From: Xenopus tropicalis
Lineage: Eukaryota; Chordata; Amphibia; Anura; Pipidae
Direction: 5' to 3'
Assembly (NCBI RefSeq): GCF_000004195.4
Contig: NC_030678.2
Location: forward strand, 34,825,701-34,889,700
Length of the DNA stretch: 64,000 nt
The notes under the pieces are model-generated. The model searched no databases, was not told the DNA's origin, and saw nothing but the letters and a program-made list of their open reading frames with translations. Made by a program: the position numbers and the translations under genes. Below are positions 1 through 13,508 of the stretch, one piece after another (positions within the stretch are counted from its first letter, which is position 1; the number at the start of each line of letters is the position of its first letter).

Positions 1-141
1 CTGATCCTTTAAAAGACAGCCTCTACCTGGGCGCTGGGAATCTAATTATCTATCTTGCAAGGAACAAATATGGAGTAGCTTCCTTTTCCATGGTTGCCCT
101 GTTTAGCTTAAGAAATAACAGTCTCATGTGGTTTCTAAATT

Positions 142-400
142 AGTGATGTGCAGATCAACAAAAAGTTAACCCACACTCAACCCTAACCAACCCGCTCCCA
201 ACCCGACCCAGCAAGGCACTTCTTTTTTTAAACCCGTGGCTGAACTGCCCCATCTCTGACATTACAAAGGGAGTGGGGCAGGCATGTGTCTATAAATAGA
301 GGCTGCAGGAAGTCGGTAAGGCGTGCTCAGCCTGAACCCGCCTGTGACCCGGAAATCCTGTGTGAATGTCAGCCCAAACCCGCTCAACCCATGGGTAAGC
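142..400. mobile_element. Repeat with GTGATGTGCAG end
   Basis: Starts TAGTGATGTGCAGATC and is rich in AACCCGC/ACCCGACCC motifs. A relative of 51924-52119 and 59610-59890. Boundaries are approximate. Confidence 0.4.
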
Positions 401-2022
401 CCATGACTCCCATGAGTATTGGGCCTGTCTGTATATTACTATTGTAAATTACAAGCAGTTCAAGTGCAGTTCTTCCAGATACTTCCTAGTCTAGGGTGTT
501 GCTCCGCCCCCTTATCTTTGCTGAGCTCTCCTTCTTCCCTGACTGTGCAGATGGTCCAAGAGGTGCCTACTGCATGTCCTTGCTGCCTCTTTGCCAATGG
601 AAATTTATCAGGCACTTCTTTGACCATCTTCATTCAGGGTGGAGCTTCCCCTAGGGGTGCCACCTTTTTGAGGGCAAGAAGTGGGCATGTTGGGGTAGGG
701 TATAGGTGTGTGAAGCAGGGGAGAAACTTATGAAATAGTGGGAATTACAAATGTACTGGCAATCATATTATGCAGTTACACAAAACAACAAATCAGGAAT
801 TTGTTTAATCAGCATTGGTCAATCGCAAGTTAGAAAACACTATAGAGGAAGCTGCTTCTTTCATAGTTGTAAAGAAATTCCTCCTACCTAGCTGCTCACC
901 TACCTGTTGGTGGGGTACACAAGTGGGCAGGGTTTCAGGTTGGTGTTTCTGCACCCACAGGTTTTTTGCTGGGGAGCCCAGTACCAACTAGTTACGCCAC
1001 TGTTAGAAAATAAAAGCAAAGGTCTAATCGATTGCAGTGGGTAATTGTAATATCATGTGGTCCTATAACTTCTTCATATATATTATACATATACAATTAA
1101 CTAAGTGGAACATTGAATTCATAATAATAAGCTGTGTATAGGTGAGCACATAACATTTCTATTAATGGGTGATGACTGAACAGCCAGGGGCATGGAGGGC
1201 AGGGTCTAGTATGTTAGAAATAAACCTCAGCATGTGATTAGGTATTCTGTATTAGGCAAACAAGCTCTTACCTCTTAATAAATTCTGCAATAAACTGAGG
1301 CCCGAGACAGACACTTACCTCCCAGATGAATAAAACTATATGTTAACAAGACCCATAATGAGAGCAGACAAACCAACATGTATTTTAAGTTAATTAATAA
1401 CTGTACGCAGTATTTGCTGTATAAAATAATAGACTTATTTTCTTGTTAATATAACGAACAAAAGATGTTGTGCCATTCCAATAATGAGACCACGTGGCAA
1501 AGACAGCACTGTAGCAGAGGTGAGAAAAAGATCCCATTGTAACTATGAACCCCAGCAAATCTAGTGTATTGTCTTTATAATAAATAATGGGTAATCAAAA
1601 GTCTTCATTACCTGCAGCAAAATCATTTCCAAATCTCTGGGAATATGAGCTGTTTTGTTTATAAGTTTTATTCTTTCAAGAACCCCCTTAGGGCCACAGG
1701 GCCCACTAAGCTTCATTTCCCCCCATGTTTCTACCCAGTGCTCCATCTTGACTTTGTGTTTCACCCGATTCACCGAAACTTCCCTGACCCAGACCGCACC
1801 TTCCTTCCCCGACTGTCACTAATTAGACCAATCACATTTTTCTCACACTTACTAATATAGAATGGGAAAAGGTGCAGAAAGAAAGGAACATCTCTTGAAG
1901 TCTGAGACGGTGTGACGAAACCCCAGGTTTATGTTCTTATTTGGTTTTTGGCATCTATAAAAGCATTTTGTGCAATGTTTCAGTACAAACACATCTCAGA
2001 ACATATCTCAATTTCTTAAGTG

Positions 2023-2025
<3 letters not shown>

Positions 2026-2059
<34 letters not shown>
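2026..2059. repeat. (TA)n microsatellite
   Basis: About 17 TA units. Shorter TA runs occur near 19650-19670 and 56246-56262. Confidence 0.9.
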
Positions 2060-2062
<3 letters not shown>

Positions 2063-2394
2063 TGTCAGGGTTTAGCAGTATAGTTCCAATGTTCCTTAAT
2101 GAAAATATAGCCAGTTTAAAACATTGTTAACCTATGGGATGGGAAATCACCTTTATCGATTGTGGTTGGAACTACAGCACAAGATACTGGTTGCATGTGA
2201 TGATTATTTGAAACTGAAGACTACATAAATCCTGAAATAATATTTCTAAACAGAACACTGGCAAAATGTCTTTAATTAAAAATGCTGTAGCCTTAATATC
2301 TGTTTAACCAGCCCAGGAACCTGCATTTATATTGTATATTATCGTCTCTTCAATTCAGATGAAGATAAAAGGTCATGGTCTTGTTTCTTATTTT

Positions 2395-2700
2395 TCCTGG
2401 ATATGGGATCCATTATCAAAAAATCTATTATCCATAAATATCTGAATTACTGGAAGCCCATCACCTGTAGAGTTTATCTTAAGCAAATAATCCTATCTTA
2501 AAAGGTTTCCTTTTTCTCTGTAATAATAAAACAGTGCCTGTATAAATCCATATTCATGGCAAAGCAATCCTGTTAGGTTTATTTAATATTTAAATATTTT
2601 TTAGCAGACTTAAGGAATGGAGATCCAAATTACAAAAAGATCCCTTATCTTTATATGGAAAACCCCAGGTCCTGAGCATTCCAGATATTAGATATTATAC
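2395..2700 (+). mobile_element. CAGGTATGGG-family MITE, old copy
   Basis: Starts near GGATATGGGATCC and keeps the CTCTGTAATAATAAAACAG core and the GAGCATTCCAGATA right part. The ends are decayed. Confidence 0.6.
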
Positions 2701-4270
2701 CTCTACAAGACATACTAACAAAGGAGAATACAAGCTGTTGGCCAATGAGGCAATTGATAGTCCATACTAGTAGTAGGCTACCGTTTTGGGCTCCCATAAA
2801 AACGATATTATGGACAAAACAATTAACCCAGAAAGGGAATGAAGGACCATGACCAAAGAGAGGCTGACCTAGTTGGATTTGTTTGTGGATTTGGGCAGAG
2901 GTGCAGTAGGGGATCTTTTAGCTACTAAGGAAGAGAGAGAAACAATGCCTTATTCACCATTAGGTCTTTCTAGAGGACACAGGAGAATATTAAAGTGAGA
3001 AAAACATTTTTTTATATTGAAAAAAATGAAGTTATGGAATTTTCTCCCAGGAGGCATTTGTACATGTATACACAATATGCCTTTTAGAAAGCAAGAAAAT
3101 ACATGCCACTGGTATTTATATTTATAGTACAAGGCTGATCCAGGGACAGGTCCTGCTGCCATTTTTGCAGAAAGAAAGCAAATCAGAGACAGCTTTAGAA
3201 GTTTTATTGTTGCCATCCTTTGGATCAGCTATACCAGGGAAAGGGAAAAGAGACACAGGAAGCCAAAGGAGATAAGTGCCTTATCCTGCAAATTACAATT
3301 ACAGCTTTATCTAAAGAAAGTGATGCCAGGACCTTATGTCCTTACTGTAACCTGACCTTGCTCCACAAAGTGTCTGGTAACGGGCAGCAATGTATTGGTA
3401 TGAGAAGGAAGTGCTCAGTGCAAAAATATGGCTGCCAGTCATATTACGTGTGTGTGGGGGCGGGTTGGGGCAGTGTTAGTCGATTATATTTGGTACAAGG
3501 AAGGATTTGAATGACACTCTCTTCTCATCTGAATACACGGCTGCCATGTGATCAGATTTGGAATGAAGACCTGATAGTCTGGATAACTTTATCTATAACT
3601 ATCATCTATGTAAATCATAACCTTAGTTCCCTTTATTATTTAACAAGAAGAATTTGTACTTGGCACAGAATGCCTGAGATTAGAAAGGGCCATAATGTTC
3701 CTTTAACACATTGATGCAATTATGACAATGACAATTTAACCATCATTTCACAATGGTAGTCAGACTAGTGGCAAGTCAGATCAGAACTTGCAACAAGAAG
3801 TGATTTGTAATAAGAAGTTTGCCCAGCTGACCAGTAAATACTACCTGCTGATTGGCAGCTACAGGTGAGAATCACAAAGAACTTTGCTCCTTATTTTACA
3901 TAACTCCCTAAGGGGCAGATTTATAAAAGTGTGAAATTAGAGCTTGCCACAGTAAAATTCCCCCACTCTCTATTTATTTCTATGGAATTTTTAGAGGCTT
4001 GTTTATCAGTGGGTGAAAGTTATAGCATTTCAGTTCAGCATTTGATAAATATGCTTCTTAAAATCCCATGGAAATAAATAGGGAACAGTGGGATTTTTAC
4101 TATGGTGAACTCTTTGTTAAATCTGCCCCTAAGTGTTATAAAGGCTTATTTACAAAGGCATAATCTGAAGCGCTTTATAATAGCTATTCACTCAGTGTTT
4201 GTCTCTTTCCAAGTGCAGTACAAAGTCAGCTCCATACCTTGAGCTGGTTAATGTCTACCTTTAGCAGGCA

Positions 4271-4511
4271 CAGGGTCAGACTGGCTGGTGCAGGGCCCAT
4301 CGGAGCCGCCACCCACCAAGGTCCACCCACCAGCTGAGTCCCCCGCAGGCCCCCCTACACCCCTGCCCCCCACCCAACATCCTCCCCTCAGCGCACGTAA
4401 GTGAAACACATCAGCGGAAGAACACAAGGGGAGCGCCGACAGGGAATGGCTCTTGGCAGCCAGGGCCCACCGGGTGTTTTCCCAGTGTTGCGGCGGCCCA
4501 GTCAGACCCTG
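4271..4511. mobile_element. hAT-type MITE
   Basis: 241 bp, GC-rich, ends CAGGGTCAGACTGG and CCAGTCAGACCCTG, with a perfect 8-bp target duplication AGCAGGCA (4263-4270, 4512-4519). Confidence 0.88.
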
Positions 4512-5589
4512 AGCAGGCAGTAAGTACTCATTGCACCAACAGGCACTTATTCTTGTGTTTGAGTAATCATGAGTAATCAGGCACAAATCCTTACACCCCA
4601 TAATGGGGTTAGCTCATGAATGGAACTAGAGGAAGGCAAAAGATGCATGTGCCTAGGGCTCAATGGGTCAGTGGGGCACTAGGCCTGTACCACTTTTGCC
4701 TAGTCCCGGCCCTTGTCTCTCCACTGCCCACATGCCTCTGCCTGCCCATATTACCTCCCTCCCCTGTCTTCAGTGTGCAAGTGCCCGATTGTGCATGCAC
4801 ACTCATGTACGTGCTCACATGTGGGGGAAGGATTGCTAGCTGGGTTGCCAAGGGCACCTGTCGGCTTAGCCAGGCACTGGGTTTGCTAACATTTTAACAA
4901 TAAAAGCTTAGGGAACGTAAAACATTGCACTTTTAATCTGCTTTTGCACTTTGCAGATGTCTTGTTTCCCCAAGAGGGCTCTAAGGGGACCGCTTGAGGC
5001 ACTGAGGGTGCAGTAAACCAGAGAGAGCATAGGGTGTTCACTGTTACCAATATGTACCAGCCATTCCTATTAACCTGGTGTTTAGTAGAAGAGTATGTTA
5101 CAGAGCCCCTCATGTAAATGAAGAGGTTCAGTTCTTGCTTAAGCAGGAATGGCTGCAAATTTGGGAAAAGTCTTAATAATGGGGCAAGGTAATTACCCAG
5201 ATACTGCCTATATCAAAAGCATTGCTATCATATTTTTTATGGATGCAAATTGCTGCATGACAATTTCATGTCACAGATTGTTGAGGACCCAACCAGAAAT
5301 GATTTGATATGAAAAATGTGGGAGCAATATAACCCACGGGAACTGAATATTATCTCTTTTAATGTCTGTTTCTAAAAACAAATATATACCTGGGCCACCA
5401 AAGAAAGAGGTATTAGCTAATAATATTAACAATTCTTAATGTATTACCTTAGCAAGAATGATTGAAAAATGAAGGCCGCAATATGTGGCCAAACTCAGAT
5501 GCCTAGCTTAACTCAATTCAGTTTCAGCAACCTCACTATTTCTGATTTTCAGATTCCCTTTCATCTGGTATGGTACCATGAACTGAAGA

Positions 5590-6850
5590 AAAGCTGATGC
5601 AACTCTAATATTTAAAAATGCATTGCTATCTCAACCTGGCAAGTATAGGCCTGTAAATGTAACATCTGTAGTGGGCAAGTTATTTGACGGTTTGTAAAGA
5701 GATCACTTTCATGGTTTTGTGCTAGAAAATGGCACCATGAGTAGTAATGTAACATGGTTTTGTGAATGAATGGTGTTTTGTGAATGAAGCAGTAAGTAGG
5801 AATCATGGCAGATCATAGCAAACAATGATGCAGTAAGCTGGAACTTGAACGATGAGGCTGCAGTAGAAGGGATATAGCTTCTCTTGGCCTTGGTGATGCC
5901 CCTTGTGCATGGGTAGAGAAATAGTAGTTCAGGATAGTATACAGAGACTACTTGTTGATGGGGAAATCTCTAATTGGAGAAAGGGTCTCAGTGGTGTGAG
6001 GCAAGGTTCTGTAAAGGGCCATCTTTTATTTAATTATGTTCATTTAATCATGTCAGTTTTTTGAGTCCATGTATGTGGGCTAGCAGATGGCACCAAACTA
6101 TGCAAAAAGAAAAAAACTAGCCAGGACATGTCATCCTCGCAGGGGACAAACTGGCAATCTGGGCAAGTAAGTGGCAGACGTAGTGTTTATCATTGGAAGG
6201 TTACTCACTCAAGGTGACAGTGCTTCACTTACACATATAGTCACTTACTGAAGTGCCTGGAGCAATGCTGTGGGTCACTACTTGTAGAAAGAAAGATAGT
6301 CTCAGCAACACTCTGGAATGGTGAAACATACATGATTTATTTGTGCCACAAGTAAGGCAACGTTTCAGGCTCTACCAGCCCTTTATCAAGCCTCAAGAGG
6401 CTGCTGAGGCTTTCTTTCTTTCTATAATAGAAAGGTTATGCACTTAGGGTATAAAATACACAGGACACTTATCCCCTTAATGTGATCAAGTTAGGCAAAT
6501 CCTAGATGAAGATGGACCTAAGGATATTTATGGGTAATACACTTCGCTGTAGCAAGCAACAGTAGCAAAGGCCTTAAAGGTATTTTCCTGTATTTTAAGC
6601 AGTATAGATTTTTGAGAGGCAAATATTGCCCTTTAAAAATCAAGGTAAGTTTTCATGTACATTTTGAAGTACAGTTGTGGTCTTCAGTGCTCAAAAGGTG
6701 CATTACTGAAACAGAAAAAATCCATAGAAAATTGACTTAATTGATAAAGGGTCGGGAAGGTCTCCATTATAAAGAAAGGTCAAGTTTGGATTCTTTACAC
6801 TGGAGAAGGAGAGCTTAAGGGGAAATAAGATAAATACAGTATTTATTAAT
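5590..6850 (+). pseudogene. Decayed non-LTR reverse transcriptase
   Basis: No long frame survives, but broken translations read like a LINE reverse transcriptase: RPVNVTSVVGKLF near 5650, a VRQGSV stretch near 5998, and ADGTKLC (decayed from the catalytic ADDTKLC) near 6083-6103. Then come a KxMHLG-like segment near 6435 and a YKERxxxFxLxxxLEK-like segment near 6770-6810. It contains a foreign insert around 6230-6420. The family is probably Rex1/CR1-like. Confidence 0.55.
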
Positions 6851-8126
6851 AAATAATATTAATATATATAAGGGGGTATACAAAAAACACCAGTTACCAA
6901 ACCACAAAGTTGTTATATATACTGTAATTACAATTGACCCCGTTATACATCGCCCCACCTGCTGCGAACTTAGTGCACAACACAAAGGCAACTTGCAAAG
7001 ACCCGTAGGACGTTGAAAAGATATTTGTCGGTGTCAGTGCCACATCCTGAAGATTAGTTTTTCAAAGAACTTCGAGGCAAATCTATTTACACCGTAAGCT
7101 TTAAGTCCTGACAGGGAGTTAATCCTTAATGGGTTTTGCTACATCTTTATTTGGTAGTTATTGTACTATAATTGCAGTAATGACCTGTTTGTCTGAATTT
7201 ACTAGACAGGTGTGGTTCGTACTGAAAATTCTCAGAAAAAAAACATACAAATTAGACATTTCGACTTTGTTGGAAATGCAAACATACTCCAATTATATAT
7301 TGAGAAAACACTTGTATAAATGTACTGGGCATTTCCTTTTAAAGCCACTGAAGCAGTAACATCACCTAAAGTTAAGTTGGGGGCACCACACCAGCAATGA
7401 CATACACAGTACTGTGGAAGCCAGTCTATCATGGCCATATATCACAGTGCTAGGTCAGAATCGAACCATATGGAAAATATAAACAGAAGGCAATAAGCCT
7501 GATGCCAGTAGGTTAAGCGATACTTTGGAAACTTCCACACATTTGTGGAGTAATACAACGTGTATATTTCTCGATCAAGTGATTATTCGTTTCCAAAAAG
7601 AGCACCCAAAAAAACATTCAGTATAGAATTTATAATTATAGCATATATTTATATAAGCAGCACACTTTCACCATCATCAAGATGCTTTATCCCATTTACA
7701 AGGGTGTAAAGTCTCTACTTTCTTATTCAAGCAACTTACCCTTGTTTAAGTGTTCTAACACCCTCCGCCTATTGGGTGGGAACTGGAACTGTGTCGTCCA
7801 AGTATATGTTTATGTTCACAATTTATAAAATGGTACTGGTTTGCATATATGTTGTGTTTTACAAAAAACATTATAAGTTGCTGCACACTGTCACCATATT
7901 TCTCTTAGAAGTGACAGTTTTCTATGAAAAAAGAGGAGGGGATGCAGGTTTACACTTTGGCTTTGTATATCTTGGTTTCAATTAGCATTGTAAAAATCTA
8001 GACTCAAAACCATCTGGCAGCAAAGGTGAGAGAGAACTTAATCCCAATCTAAGAATAATTATTTGTTAATATGTGTATTACCCAACCACACAGACACGTC
8101 ATCTACGTACCAGGCCGTACATTATC

Positions 8127-8777
8127 TGTCAGGATCAGCCAGGAATCGAACACCACTTGGGGCATTCTTGGCAGCGTGCGTTTGCCTCTTGAGCCACTGG
8201 AGGCATTTTGGGCTGACTTTGTCTGATTCTTCTATTTTCTGTCTGCTACTTTCTGTCTGCTCCCTTTCCTCCGTCCACCTCATTAACCTCATGTGTTTCC
8301 CATCTCCTAATCTTCAACCTTTATAAGCCTTTCCCTGACCATTGCCCCTTGCTTGGTCATTAAGTGTTTCCTGTGACCCTGCCGCTGTGTTCCCTGTTCC
8401 TGTGTCTATTCTTGTTTTCCTTCTGGTTCCAAGCTCCTGATTCTGAGTCCTGTTCCTGCCCTGTTCCTGTTCTCCGGTACCCTTCCTAGTTCTGCCTTGA
8501 TTTCCCGGATCTGACCTTGGCCTGTCCTCGACTTCGCTTGATTGCTGCTAGCCCTGACCTTTTGCCTGTTTTGGATTCCATCTCTGCCTGCCGTTTCTAT
8601 ATTCAGTGTGTATATCCATTGTGTGCACTGTAATGTCACTAAGTTTATTAAAGTTCTTCACTATCATCATGGCCTCTGACACCAGTTTTGTGATTTATGG
8701 TTACACTCCGGGTTACCCAGTCTTCAGGCTCCCACCTTCCTGGTACTCCACGGCGTCTCCTCAGGGAGATCGTGACA
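8127..8777 (+). mobile_element. Solo LTR with 5-bp target duplication
   Basis: 651 bp starting TGTCA and ending TGACA, flanked by the direct repeat TTATC (8122-8126 and 8778-8782). Contains an ATTAAA at about 8647 followed by a U5-like segment, so it reads on the plus strand. There are no internal genes. A Gypsy or ERV origin cannot be told apart from the LTR alone. Confidence 0.75.
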
Positions 8778-9269
8778 TTATCTAGTGAATATGTATCCCC
8801 AAAAAAAGCTGACATGTTACCCCCATGGCAATCCACCAGACTTGCTCATGGTAGAGGTCTCCTAATATAAGTATTTACTGCAGAAATAATACTCACTGAT
8901 CTTCGATTCTACTAGCAGAGGTTGTTTCCTCAGTATGTAAGGTAAAGGTTTAGAGACTGGGGAAAGTTTGGGGATCTTTTTTCCCATTTTAATCCTTTTA
9001 ATTTCTAGCCTGGCTTGATAAAGGGCTGGATTGAAGCCTGAAACGTTGCCTTTGGCACTTGAGTAAAGATTCACATTTTTCAAAACAACCGGAGTGCTGC
9101 TGTTTTCATTATTTTTCACCCATTTTAATTTCTGCAACTTTAATGCAAAAAATGAATACAAATAAAAAACCACGCTGCCTAAAACCTTTTGAGACTACTG
9201 CAGGAATCAGTGTGTTAAAAAATACAATTTTGTAATCTTGTAAACACCGTTTGTAGTCAGCCCTTCAGT

Positions 9270-9669
9270 TCTTGCTGTAGGAATATTTGCTCACTCTTCC
9301 TTGCATATTCTTGTGCCAGTGCCTTGAATGGTTAAGATCTATCTGCAGGTTTTTATGGTGCTTAAGTCAGGGGACTATGGGCCTTTCCACAACCCCCAGC
9401 TCACTTTTCTTTATTAGCTCATGGGGCTTCTGAGTTATGTTTAGGATCATTATTTTGTTGTAGGAGCCTGATCCTCTTTTCAGCTTCGGCCCCTTGGCTG
9501 TTTTTACAATGGCACCCAGAATGTTCTGATATTTAGTGGAACAAATTCTTCCCTCTACACCTACAGTGTTTATTGTGCCTGGCTGCCACACAACCCCAAA
9601 GCATAATAGATCCAACCCCATGTTGGTGAGTTGTTTCAAGTTGTTGAGCTTTTTTTTTTTTTGCTGCAT
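9270..9669 (-). pseudogene. Decayed Tc1-like transposase
   Basis: The minus-strand translation reads GVVWQPGTINTVGVEGRICS, TKYQNILG and PKLKRG, then a ruined catalytic segment where Tc1 elements have QDNDPKH, and a KSELGVVERP remnant of the downstream block. Frameshifts surround it and the DDE residues are gone. A Tc1 family common in Xenopus and fish is the likely source. Confidence 0.7.
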
Positions 9670-9954
9670 TTTTCAAAAACATGAACTGGAAGACAGATAA
9701 ATTACCCACCCTGAGTATTTTCTTACAGTTTCTTTACAATTTCCTTACAGTTTAATAGGTTTGTTTATCCATTTTTGATTTTGTGAATTCAAGTTTGTTT
9801 TTCTAAATCGAATAGTTGCATATCGAATGCTCGCTTACTTATTAATTAGGAAAACTGGTTTGGAAAAAAAAACTCAATTACCTTGAATTTTTCTGGTTTA
9901 CAAACCTGAAATTATGGTTTGACTTGGCCTAAGAAGTGTTCAAGTTGTTTACAC

Positions 9955-10372
9955 TTAAAGGAACAGTAACACCAAAAATTGAAAGAGCTTTAAAATAATT
10001 AAAATATAATGCACTGTTGCCCTGCACTGGTAAAACCAGTGTGTTTGCTACAGTAACACTACTATAGTTTATATAATAAGCTGCTGTGTAGCCACGGGGG
10101 CAGCCATTCAAGCTTGACAAAAGGAGAAAAGGCACAGGTTACATAGCAGATAACAGATAAGTTCTGTAGAATACAATAGTGTTCTATCTGTTATCTGCTA
10201 TGTGCCTTTTCTCCATTGAGTGGCTGCCCCCATGGCTACACAGCATAGTATTTATATAAACTATAGTAGCCTTCTGAAGCAAAAACACAACTTTTACCAG
10301 TGCAGGGCAGCAGCACATTATATTTTAGTTACTTTTATACACTTTCATTTTATGGTGTTACAGTTCCTTTAA
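9955..10372. mobile_element. T2 (TTAA) foldback MITE, copy 1
   Basis: Begins TTAAAGGAACAGTAACACC and ends in its reverse complement, ...TCCTTTAA, with long near-complementary arms around a short centre. TTAA ends and TTAAAGG termini are diagnostic of the Xenopus T2 family (Kolobok-type). Confidence 0.88.
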
Positions 10373-10451
10373 TAAATACCAGATATTCAAGTTTTTGAAA
10401 CATAATTAGAATTTGAGTTTTTTTCTGGGTGCATTGCCTTATGCTTCAGTA

Positions 10452-10779
10452 CAGGTATGGGATCTCTTATCCGGAAACCCGTTATCCAGAAAGCTCCGAA
10501 TTACGGAAAGCCCGTCTCCCATAGACTCCATTTTAATCAAATAATTCAGAATTTTAAAACTGATTTCCCTTTTCTCTGTAATAATAAAACAGTACCTTGT
10601 AATTGATCCCAACTAAGATACAAATAATCCTTATTGGATGCAAAACAATCCTATTGGATTAAATTGCAGTTTTATTGATTCTTTGGTAGACTTAAGGTAT
10701 GGAGATCCAAATTACGGAAAGACCCCTTATCCGGAATACCCTTGGTCCCGAGCATTCTGGATAACGGGTCCTATACCTG
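10452..10779 (+). mobile_element. TA-flanked MITE (CAGGTATGGG family)
   Basis: 328 bp with inverted ends CAGGTATGGGATC...ACCTG and TA on both sides. It has internal TTATCCGGAAACCC and CTGTAATAATAAAACAGTA motifs shared by at least eight copies here. TA flanks suggest a Tc1/mariner-type mobiliser, which is inference. Confidence 0.85.
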
Positions 10780-11474
10780 TATTATTTTCTCAATTTTATG
10801 CTTTGACATTTCCTAACATTTCCAGTTTCCTCTCTGCTAATAAACATGTTGTATCAACCTACTGTACAGTAATTCAGCTGAGATTCTCTTCTCACAGGCA
10901 CACAAATAGGCAAAGCAGGGGATGGCAATCTATACAATAGCTGCATGAGGATACTGGGAGATGCAGCTGAGCAATAGTTGGCAGGACATTTAGCAGCTTT
11001 TAACTTAGTCGATCACAAATTATCTTATAATTGCAATCTAATTGCTGCCCTATGTTGTCTCTGCATCTCCTCTGACTTTATTATGACAGGCAGTGGGATT
11101 ATCTAGGGAGAGAGCAGACAATAAAAAGAAAGGAATGCAGTTATGTGCCATGTTCCTGCCTCTAAGCATCAGTGCCTTTATGGCTCACTCTGTACTGCTC
11201 CTTACTGCTTAGGTCTGGTCATTATTCTTTTTCTTGATCATGCACACAAAGGCCAAAGTGTAGGAATAGGTAGAATCACAACAGAACATAAAAGACAGAG
11301 CTTAAAATGTTGGGACTCCCTGTAACAAGCACAGTGGGCCCTTTGCTAGCACCAAGCGGGCCCAGATATTGCCTGTTGGTAAGTGGGAAAACGTGATACT
11401 GCTGCATAAAAGTTTGTTGCTGTCAATAGGGATTTGGCCCAATCCTTAGCGTTCATCTAAACTAAACCCAAATC

Positions 11475-11935
11475 TTAAAGCAGAAAGAAAGGCAAAAACT
11501 AAGTAAGCTTTATCAGAAAGGTCTATGTAAATACAGCCAAAAGCACTGACAGAAACGCTGCACTGACTTCTCTGAAAGAAGATTTCTTGTGTCTGTAATT
11601 CCTGTGCCAGAGACACACAGCTTTCTGCTCTCTCCTGCTCCCCACTCCCTCAAGAATGCTAAGAACTCACTCCCCCCCCTTGGGAATGTGGATCTGAGCC
11701 AATCAGCAGGAAGCTGACTCATAGTCTTACTAACTGAGCATGTACAGGGGTCTGGGTCTCGGTGAGGCATTATGGGAACTTTCTTTACACAGCTCAGCGT
11801 TTTTTCTTCCTGTTTGGCTTCTGATCATCTGAGCAGGTGAAATATGGGGAGACTTAAGGGCACTATTGAGACAACTGAAGGTATGCCTGCAGCTTGAGAT
11901 TAACTCTTTATTAGCCTTTCCTTCTCCTAAAAATA
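11475..11935. mobile_element. T2-type MITE, diverged copy
   Basis: Same body as 24097-24563, but the terminal TTAA sites are mutated on both sides (CTTAAAGCAG left, CTCCTAAAAA right). Confidence 0.7.
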
Positions 11936-12729
11936 AACAGTCCATGAAAACATTGTTCTAATAGATTTTTGTTAAATAAAATGAAGCATTACCAAGATAT
12001 TAAGCTTTGCAGCTTCTCATTAAAAAACATCAATTAAAAAAATGTTTTATAATGGCACAGATTGTCCACTTTCAATCATTTGTCTGAAGGAGAAAATATT
12101 GTTTCCATAGTTGATGCAATTTCTTTTAGCAAATTCCCCATCCCAGTTATGGTACTGATGCAGTTTTGTATTGCAGCAAATCTGTCTTTACAGCATCACT
12201 TATCTGGCCAAATTACGTGTTTTGTTGAATCCCTATTCTATAATTGTCTTCCCCCCTACAGCAGTTCAAGGTTTCCCCTACAAACGTCAGCCATAGTTTT
12301 ATGGAAATAACTCTGAAAGAAATTCCAAATACAAAGGGAATGACCACAGTGAAAATTTCAGTTTTGTTTTTCATAATGACCAAGCCCGTGAGTTCTGATA
12401 CAGTCTGCATTGCATAAATGAAGGTTCATTTAAACCTCCTCCCATTGCTCTGCTGTGGGTGTGATTATCTTGTGTTAACAGCTTAATTAGTTTTTTCTCT
12501 GTAAAACAAAAACGAAATCACTTATAGGTGTGATGTCGTTCTTAATTAATTAAGCCATGTGTTCTTGCACGCACATCTCTTTCGTGGAAATTATTGTTTT
12601 CCAGCTTAAATTCACTTGCTCTTAAGGAAACAGAAACATACACAGTAGGATAATGGGGAGTTTGGGGTTTAGCTTAGGCAATAAAGAGGTGGAAAGTTTG
12701 GCTTTTTATTCATTCTTCTGTTATATGGC

Positions 12730-13024
12730 ATTGATCCCCAACCAGTGGCTCGTAAACATCATGTTGTTCATCACCCCTTTGATGTTGCTCCTATTGGCCC
12801 TTAATGTAGGTGCCCATTTTTACATTTCTGAAGTTTTGGAAGCACAGAGACACAATTTTATTTCAAGCTGAGCCACCTGCAGGCCAGCAGGCCACATGGG
12901 GCTACCAAATAGCCAATCACATCCCTTATTTGGCATCCCCAAAGAACTTTTTTTAACTTATTTGGCTCACCAACACTTTTTACATCTGACTGTGGCTCAC
13001 AAGTAGAAATGGCTGGGGATCATT
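12730..13024. mobile_element. hAT-type MITE, diverged copy of the GATCCCCAACC family
   Basis: Begins TGATCCCCAACCAGTGG and ends GCTGGGGATCATTG, with similar internal sequence to 36692-36998. The target duplication is not clean. Confidence 0.65.
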
Positions 13025-13172
13025 GCAATATGGACTCAGAGATGTCTGCATTGTGTTGTGCATTCTCTGGAGCTGGCATAAGCCAGACTACCCTCCTGGG
13101 TTTTATTATGTAAGGACTGCTAGAAAATGAATCCCATTTATATCTATCCTGGTGTTTAAGGTTTTAATAATA

Positions 13173-13478
13173 CAGGTATGGGACCTGCTTGGAACCTAGG
13201 GTTTACTGGATAAGGGATTTTTCCATAATTTGGATCACTATACCTTAAGTCTGCTAAAAAAAAAATTTAAACATTAACTAAACCCCACAGGATTGTTTTG
13301 CCTCCTAAAAGTATTAATTATATCTTAGTTGGGATCAAGTACAAGGTGATGTTTTATTGTTACAGAGAAAAATAAAATTATCTTTGAAAATTTGAATTAT
13401 TTGATTAAAATGGAGCCTGTGGTAGATGGCCATTCCGTAATTCAATACCAGGTTTCCAGATGAGGGATCCCATACCTG
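13173..13478 (-). mobile_element. TA-flanked MITE (CAGGTATGGG family)
   Basis: Reverse-oriented copy with both TA-flanked ends intact. Confidence 0.8.
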
Positions 13479-13508
13479 TAGCACAAATATAGCATGGTTT
13501 TATTTTTC

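Noticed and set aside
4248..4601. Minus-strand ORF of 117 codons
   Set aside because: Covers a GC-rich hAT MITE with a clear 8-bp target duplication. Low-complexity Gly/Trp-rich translation.
8406..8639. Minus-strand ORF of 77 codons rich in Arg/Gln
   Set aside because: Lies entirely in the solo LTR (8127-8777). No retroelement protein motif is seen.
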